Below, one piece after another: positions 39,793 through 44,428 of a stretch of 44,428 bases of DNA. The notes under the pieces were generated by a model. The model saw nothing but the letters and a program-made list of their open reading frames with translations. It had not been told where the DNA came from and did not search any database. Source of the stretch: Oscillospiraceae bacterium (lineage in GTDB: Bacteria > Bacillota > Clostridia > Oscillospirales > Ruminococcaceae); the NCBI GenBank assembly GCA_029007035.1, contig JAQXHC010000029.1, positions 1-44,428 on the forward strand, in the 5' to 3' direction. The translations under genes were made by a program, and so were the position numbers. The first letter of the stretch is position 1; each line of letters opens with the position of its first letter.

Positions 39793-42700
39793 TTATTTGT
39801 TTTCTCTATTCTGATAAATTATTTCAACAGCGTCGCGCATCATGTCAAATGGACGGACTTTGGGTGTGATTTTTATTGAAACATAGGATCTGCCTGAGCC
39901 GTTAAAGGTGATTCTGCCTTTATAGGCGGCAGAAAGAGCTGTGATCTGATTCATGCAGAGATATTCGGTGTAGAAGAACATCGAGCCGTTTTTCTGCGAT
40001 ATTTCGGTGATTCCGAGATGTGCCGCCTTGTTTCTGAGAAGTGAAACATCAATTAGTCCCACGACGGATTTCGGCGGCTCGCCGTAGCGGTCGATAAGTT
40101 CGTCGACAAGGTCGTATTTATCCTCGTCAGAGGTCACAAGCATGATTTTACGGTACATATCAATGCGCTGATTAAGGCTTGAAATGTAGTTTTCCGGAAT
40201 ATGGGCGTCAATCTGGATATCAACAAGGCATTCGGGAATTTTCTCGGGCTGCTCGCCCTTTTCTTCGGCAATTGCCTCCGAAAGCAGACGAAGATACATA
40301 TCGTAGCCTACGGCTTCCATATGTCCGTGCTGTCTGCCGCCGAGAATGCTTCCTGCGCCGCGGATTTCAAGGTCACGGAGGGCGATTCGGAATCCGCTTC
40401 CGAACTGGGTGAACTCTCTCATGGCACTCAGGCGTTTAGACGCGACCTCGGTGAGAACTTTGTCCTTCCGAAACGTAAAATAGGCATATCCGCGTCTGTT
40501 GGAGCGTCCGACGCGTCCGCGGAGCTGATAGAGCTGCGAAAGTCCGAAACGGTCGGCATCTTCAATAATGAGCGTATTCACGTTGGGGACGTCCACACCT
40601 GTTTCGATAATCGTCGTGCATACGAGAATGTCGATTTCGTGCTCAACAAGCTGCTCCCATACGTCAGACATTTCATCCTCGGACATCTGACCGTGGGCGC
40701 AGGCGATTCTCGCGTCGGGCACAAGCTCTTTCAGCCGCGAAACACAGCCGAGAATCGTCTCTACGCGGTTGTGAATGTAATAGACCTGACCGCCCCTGCG
40801 AAGCTCGCGGACAATTGCCTGTGCAACCGTGCCCGTGTTGTATTCGATAACGTAGGTCTGGACAGGATATCTGTCCTGAGGCGGTTCTTCGATTACCGAC
40901 ATATCACGTATTCCGCTCATAGCCATATTGAGGGTCCTCGGTATCGGTGTGGCAGAGAGCATGAGTATATCCACACCGGAAAAGTCTGTTTTGAACTTTT
41001 CCTTGTCAGCTACGCCGAAACGCTGTTCCTCGTCGATGATAGCGAGTCCAAGATCCTTGAAGGCAACGCTTTTCTTGATGATTTTGTGAGTACCGATAAT
41101 AAGGTCGATCCTGCCCTGTCTGAGCTTTTTGATAATTTCTTCCTGCTGCTTCGGCGAGCGGTATCGTGAAAGCAGCTCCACATTCACGGGAAAATGCTCG
41201 AAACGGCGCAGGGCGGTCTGATAATGCTGATAGGCGAGAACCGTTGTCGGTGCTAAAATCGCACACTGCTTTCCTGCGAGAACGCATTTCATAGCCGCAC
41301 GCAGGGCAACTTCGGTTTTGCCAAATCCTACATCGCCGCAAAGGAGTCTTTCCATAGGACGCGAACGTTCCATATCGGCTTTGATTTCGGCTATGCTTCG
41401 GAGCTGGTCGTCGGTCTCGACGTAGGGGAAGCGCTCCTCGAAATCGCGCTGGATCTCGTCATCGGGATAGAAAGCGAAGCCCTCGCTCTGTTCACGCTTG
41501 GCATAGAGAGCAATCAGCTCGTGAGCCATGTCTTTAACTGCCTTTTTGACGTTGCTGCGGGTTTTCTGCCACTCGCCCGATGAGAGCTTATTGAGCCGTA
41601 CTCCCGAATCGTCTCTCGGTCCGATATATTTTGACACAAGGTCAAGCTGGGTTACGGGGATATAGAGCTTATCTGTGCCTGCATACTGAATAGAGATATA
41701 ATCCTTTGTAACTCCGTCGAATTCAAGCTTGCGGATCCCTATAAACCGACCGATTCCGTGACCGGAGTGAACAACAAGGTCGCCCTCGTGAATATCGGCA
41801 AGACTGCGGATCTCCTCGCTTTTGTTCTTTCTGCGGGTTTTTCTGCGCTGAGAAGAGTTCATTGCTCTGCCCTGAGTAATAAGGACGGTCTTGTTTTCGG
41901 GATACTCAAATCCGCTGCTGAGACTGCCTGACATCAGCACAACGCGTCCGGGAAGAGCCTTTATATCGTCGGAAGCAATGTCACAGGGAATATTTCTCTC
42001 AGCAAGATCCTGGCAGATGATCGGCAGCGTTTTATCACTTCCTGCAGCAAGAATCACACGGCAGCCGCGGCGGATATATTCCCTGAGATCGTCGACAAGC
42101 TGATTCATTTCGCCGCCCCATACTGCATTCTGCAGTGCTTCGAAGCTGATAAGCCTGCGGAAATCAATACGTTCGCCTCCCGATATGAATGTGCTCATGT
42201 AGAAGCAGCAGTGCTTTTCGGCAATGGCACGCAGCTGCGGCAGCTCGATGTAATGGCCGTCAAGCCCTTTGCAGAGCTGTCCGTCTTCAAGGAGAATTTT
42301 TACATCCTCATTGTGACGGCTGATAATGCCCGATGCGTTTTCTGCAATGGAGGAATAATCACTGAACATAACCGCTCCATCGATATAATCGAAAACCGTT
42401 GAGGGACTGCCGTAAACAAGCGGATAGTACTTTCCGCCGTGAGCAAGGATTTCGCCTGCTCTCAGACGGCGCACGTCTGCACCGAGATGATCGCGTATCA
42501 GTTCCGCACGTCTGCCTCTTGCTTTTTTTACAAGCTCCTCAATTTTTTCAGCAAGCTCCACGGGAGAATAGAGCACCTCGCTGGCAGGGGATATTTCAAT
42601 CCGTTCAAGCTGCACGGTTCTGCGCTGAGTATCGGTATCAAATTCCGAGATCGTTTCGATCTCATCGCCCCAAAGCTCTATTCTTATGGGCTTTGATGCC

Positions 42701-43254
42701 TGAACGGGGAAAATATCCGCAATTGAGCCTCTTACCGAAAACTGTGAGGCGCCTTCAACCTTTTCGCACCGCTGGTAGCCGCTTGCAGTGAGTCTTGAGC
42801 AAAGCTCAGTCAGGTCGATTTCGTCGCCTGCATTAAGCTCGATCGTACCTGCGATCAAAGCTCCGCAGGGAATAACCGGCTGCATAACTGCTTCGACAGC
42901 CGCGCAGATTACGCTGCATTCGTTTTTTGCCGCTTTGGTAAGTGCAGAGATCCGCATATATTCATATTCGCGGTTAGCTCCTTCAACGGGGGTGAGCACA
43001 AGCTCCTTTGAGGGGAAAAGCACGGCGGATTCATTGCCTGACATGGTATTTATGTCGTCACAGAGCTTTTTTGCCTCCGCCTCTGTGCCGGTGATTACGA
43101 GAGAAACGCCTTTTCCCCCGAGGGCGCACATCAGCTGAGCACGGTGTATATGGGAAAGACCCGTTACGGAAACGGGTGAGATTTTTTTATCGATAGCTTC
43201 ACAAACGCTTTTAAAGCCCTGAAGCTCGCTGAACACACTGCTGAAAATGTTCAT
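39793..43254 (-). CDS. mfd: Transcription-repair coupling factor Mfd
   Basis: 1153 residues, normal length. Mfd removes RNA polymerase stalled at DNA damage and recruits UvrA. The UvrB-like N-terminal module has VTGLSHIHRAQLMCALGG near the start. The RNA-polymerase-interacting domain has DLVVHSGHGIGRFIGI and DYISIQYAGTDKLYIP. The translocase motor has Walker A LLCGDVGFGKTEV (near residue 640), DEEQRFGV, SATPIPRTLNMA and QLRGRVGRS. The TRCF C-terminal domain closes the protein. AGGAGA lies six bases before the ATG. It follows pth by 13 bases in the common pth-mfd arrangement of Bacillota. Confidence 0.98.
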   Translation of the reverse strand: MNIFSSVFSELQGFKSVCEAIDKKISPVSVTGLSHIHRAQLMCALGGKGVSLVITGTEAEAKKLCDDINTMSGNESAVLFPSKELVLTPVEGANREYEYMRISALTKAAKNECSVICAAVEAVMQPVIPCGALIAGTIELNAGDEIDLTELCSRLTASGYQRCEKVEGASQFSVRGSIADIFPVQASKPIRIELWGDEIETISEFDTDTQRRTVQLERIEISPASEVLYSPVELAEKIEELVKKARGRRAELIRDHLGADVRRLRAGEILAHGGKYYPLVYGSPSTVFDYIDGAVMFSDYSSIAENASGIISRHNEDVKILLEDGQLCKGLDGHYIELPQLRAIAEKHCCFYMSTFISGGERIDFRRLISFEALQNAVWGGEMNQLVDDLREYIRRGCRVILAAGSDKTLPIICQDLAERNIPCDIASDDIKALPGRVVLMSGSLSSGFEYPENKTVLITQGRAMNSSQRRKTRRKNKSEEIRSLADIHEGDLVVHSGHGIGRFIGIRKLEFDGVTKDYISIQYAGTDKLYIPVTQLDLVSKYIGPRDDSGVRLNKLSSGEWQKTRSNVKKAVKDMAHELIALYAKREQSEGFAFYPDDEIQRDFEERFPYVETDDQLRSIAEIKADMERSRPMERLLCGDVGFGKTEVALRAAMKCVLAGKQCAILAPTTVLAYQHYQTALRRFEHFPVNVELLSRYRSPKQQEEIIKKLRQGRIDLIIGTHKIIKKSVAFKDLGLAIIDEEQRFGVADKEKFKTDFSGVDILMLSATPIPRTLNMAMSGIRDMSVIEEPPQDRYPVQTYVIEYNTGTVAQAIVRELRRGGQVYYIHNRVETILGCVSRLKELVPDARIACAHGQMSEDEMSDVWEQLVEHEIDILVCTTIIETGVDVPNVNTLIIEDADRFGLSQLYQLRGRVGRSNRRGYAYFTFRKDKVLTEVASKRLSAMREFTQFGSGFRIALRDLEIRGAGSILGGRQHGHMEAVGYDMYLRLLSEAIAEEKGEQPEKIPECLVDIQIDAHIPENYISSLNQRIDMYRKIMLVTSDEDKYDLVDELIDRYGEPPKSVVGLIDVSLLRNKAAHLGITEISQKNGSMFFYTEYLCMNQITALSAAYKGRITFNGSGRSYVSIKITPKVRPFDMMRDAVEIIYQNRENK

Positions 43255-43267
43255 AGGTTTCTCCTCG

Positions 43268-43894
43268 TCAAGAGTTGTATTTGTTCATAGCCTCGTCGGT
43301 TTTGCCGCATACCATGAGTTTCACGCACTCGCAGGCATTTTCGGCGGATCGCTTCATCTTTTCAGCGTCCTCCTTGTTGAATTTTCCGAGAACCCATTTT
43401 GCAAGGTCATAGTCGGGGTGAGGCTTCTTACCAACACCAATTTTAATGCGTGAAAAGTCGTCGCGTCCCGTGAGGTCGATTATGCTCCTCATACCGTTGT
43501 GACCGCCGTGACTGCCTTTTCTGCGGATTCTGAGTCTGCCCGGTTCAAGGGAAATATCGTCATAAATCACTATGAGCTTAGACGGATCGATTTTGTAGAA
43601 TTCAAGTGCCTGAACAACTGATTCACCGCTGTTGTTCATATATGTGGCAGGCTTGAGGAGAAGACAGCGCACACCTTCGATTGTGACTTCCGCAGTTTTG
43701 CCCTTGAAGCGCAGGCGGTTTATTTCTGTTCCAAGCTGAGCTGCGAGGGCATCTATTGTAAAAAAGCCTGCATTATGGCGTGTACCGTCGTACTCCATGC
43801 CCGGATTGCCCAGGCCTGCTATTACGTATTCTATTTTACCTCCGCTGTTCTGCGAATTAGAGGAAATCCGGTCGAATATATCAAAAATGCTCAT
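43268..43894 (-). CDS. pth: Peptidyl-tRNA hydrolase
   Basis: 208 residues. Pth cleaves peptidyl-tRNA dropped from ribosomes, so the tRNA can be reused. The family patterns are VIAGLGNPGMEYDGTRHNAGF with catalytic H40 and N41, LLLKPATYMNNSGESV, YDDISLEPGRLRIR and GSHGGHNGMRSI. About 20 extra residues at the N-terminus (MSIFDIFDRISSN) precede the usual start; GGAGG seven bases upstream supports the longer form. It is first in a unit with mfd and has its own promoter at 43987-44015. Confidence 0.97.
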   Translation of the reverse strand: MSIFDIFDRISSNSQNSGGKIEYVIAGLGNPGMEYDGTRHNAGFFTIDALAAQLGTEINRLRFKGKTAEVTIEGVRCLLLKPATYMNNSGESVVQALEFYKIDPSKLIVIYDDISLEPGRLRIRRKGSHGGHNGMRSIIDLTGRDDFSRIKIGVGKKPHPDYDLAKWVLGKFNKEDAEKMKRSAENACECVKLMVCGKTDEAMNKYNS

Positions 43895-43986
43895 TGCTAA
43901 ACCTCCGATGATTCTTGAATCAAGATAAAACCGTATTATTGACGGCTGATGCTTTTGCCGTATATCTGCACTACGGTTAACACATT

Positions 43987-44015
43987 ATTATATCACATAA
44001 TCGTCTGTTTGTCAA
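43987..44015 (-). promoter_or_regulatory. Sigma-A promoter of pth-mfd
   Basis: On the minus strand TTGACA (44015-44010) and TATAAT (43992-43987), spacer 17 bp. The leader of about 85 bases contains a palindromic CTTGATTCAAG (43916-43926 region). Confidence 0.88.
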
Positions 44016-44074
44016 AATGTAATATACGCTGTTATCATGCGGCACTGCCTTTTCGTAGAAAAAATATCAGACTC

Positions 44075-44103
44075 TTGAACAAACTCCCGATATGCTGTAT
44101 AAT
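44075..44103 (+). promoter_or_regulatory. Sigma-A promoter of the small membrane protein gene
   Basis: TTGAAC at 44075-44080 and TATAAT at 44098-44103, spacer 17 bp, only 17 bases before the ATG at 44121, so the leader is about 10 bases. Confidence 0.65.
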
Positions 44104-44120
44104 AAAACGGGGTGAATAAA

Positions 44121-44327
44121 ATGAAGTACATTCTGCGGCTCAGTCCGCTGAGTCTGATAATATTTGCAGCTGCGGTCCTGTATATGCGGAGCAGATTTAT
44201 TAAGGATATATTCCGTCGGCTCGAAGCAAAATACACTCATAAGGAATTTCGCAGACTCAAACGTGCCGTATATGACGATATGCTTACCGGACTGCTTCTG
44301 CTTTTGGTAACAGCAGTGATGCATTGA
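44121..44327 (+). CDS. Small membrane protein, 68 aa, function unknown
   Basis: Two hydrophobic stretches, about 6-22 (LRLSPLSLIIFAAAVLYM) and about 52-66 (LTGLLLLLVTAVMH), flank a basic region rich in Arg and Lys (FRRLEAKYTHKEFRRLKR). The ATG at 44121 has CGGGGTG six bases upstream; an in-frame GTG at 44112 is inside that site. No family is recognised. The unit has a promoter at 44075-44103, and another promoter follows at 44360-44388. Confidence 0.6.
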   Translation: MKYILRLSPLSLIIFAAAVLYMRSRFIKDIFRRLEAKYTHKEFRRLKRAVYDDMLTGLLLLLVTAVMH

Positions 44328-44359
44328 AAAAATTACATGAACAAAATATCAAAAACCTC

Positions 44360-44388
44360 TTGCCAACCGATGAGATAAATGCTATAAT
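44360..44388 (+). promoter_or_regulatory. Sigma-A promoter reading out of the window
   Basis: TTGCCA at 44360-44365 and TATAAT at 44383-44388, spacer 17 bp. Its gene lies beyond the right edge. Confidence 0.75.
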
Positions 44389-44428
44389 GAAAATGATATT
44401 ATCCCCTGCGGCATCGGAGATTAAACCG

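Noticed and set aside
40201..41169. 322-codon plus-strand frame
   Set aside because: Antisense shadow of mfd, whose motor motifs lie in the opposite strand here.

Overview
The window looks like chromosomal DNA from a fibre-degrading, cellulosome-forming member of the Ruminococcaceae (Ruminococcus, R. flavefaciens/R. champanellensis-like). Three secreted proteins end in type I dockerins (a CotH-family protein, a GH10 xylanase and a GH74 xyloglucanase). Promoters are almost all Firmicutes sigma-A type with 17-bp spacers, ribosome binding sites are strong AGGAGG types, and several genes start with TTG. No tRNA, rRNA, CRISPR array, insertion sequence or phage gene was seen.

Layout. 1-10.1 kb: the tail of a gene, an orphan promoter/structured RNA/terminator unit, then a surface-glycan block. 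The block holds an ABC-2 permease and ATPase (Wzm/Wzt type), a glycosyltransferase-methyltransferase fusion and an 806-aa double glycosyltransferase, interrupted by the housekeeping pair WalJ-like hydrolase/RlmH and two unknown genes. 10.1-12.3 kb: a low-GC islet with a doubtful small ORF, then a NarL/DesK-type two-component system on the minus strand. 12.4-18.8 kb: a CotH-dockerin protein behind a structured leader, a palindromic element, a RING-like zinc/membrane protein and a GH10-dockerin xylanase. 19.1-25.9 kb: a CapD-type nucleotide-sugar dehydratase, AzlCD, a cysteine synthase homologue, a Wzz-like chain-length protein and GtrA. 26-31 kb: a small leader ORF, a CNNM/CorC transporter, a CDF transporter, a very AT-rich gap with a candidate ~390-nt RNA, a PHP phosphatase and a phosphopantetheinyl transferase. 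31-34.8 kb (minus): DUF1796 followed by a TetM/EF-G-like GTPase fused to a YacP/Rae1-like NYN nuclease domain. 35-44.4 kb: GH74-dockerin, a lipoprotein, a repeat-rich surface protein, Mfd, Pth and a small membrane protein.

How the genes fit together. Wzm/Wzt, the two multidomain transferases, CapD, Wzz and GtrA point to synthesis, length control and export of surface glycans. Wzt carries a C-terminal glycan-binding-like domain and sits directly upstream of a methyltransferase fusion with a short coiled coil, which recalls the cap-and-export logic of O9a-type polysaccharides. The dockerin enzymes are parts for an extracellular plant-cell-wall-degrading complex; no cohesin/scaffoldin was recognised here.

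The most unusual items are the translational GTPase-NYN nuclease fusion at 31.1-33.7 kb, the two promoter-to-terminator RNA units (about 127-319 and 29228-29615), the three-way-junction leader of the CotH gene, and a dispersed CAGCACCG-type intergenic repeat. All assignments rest on reading motifs by eye; no database search was run.
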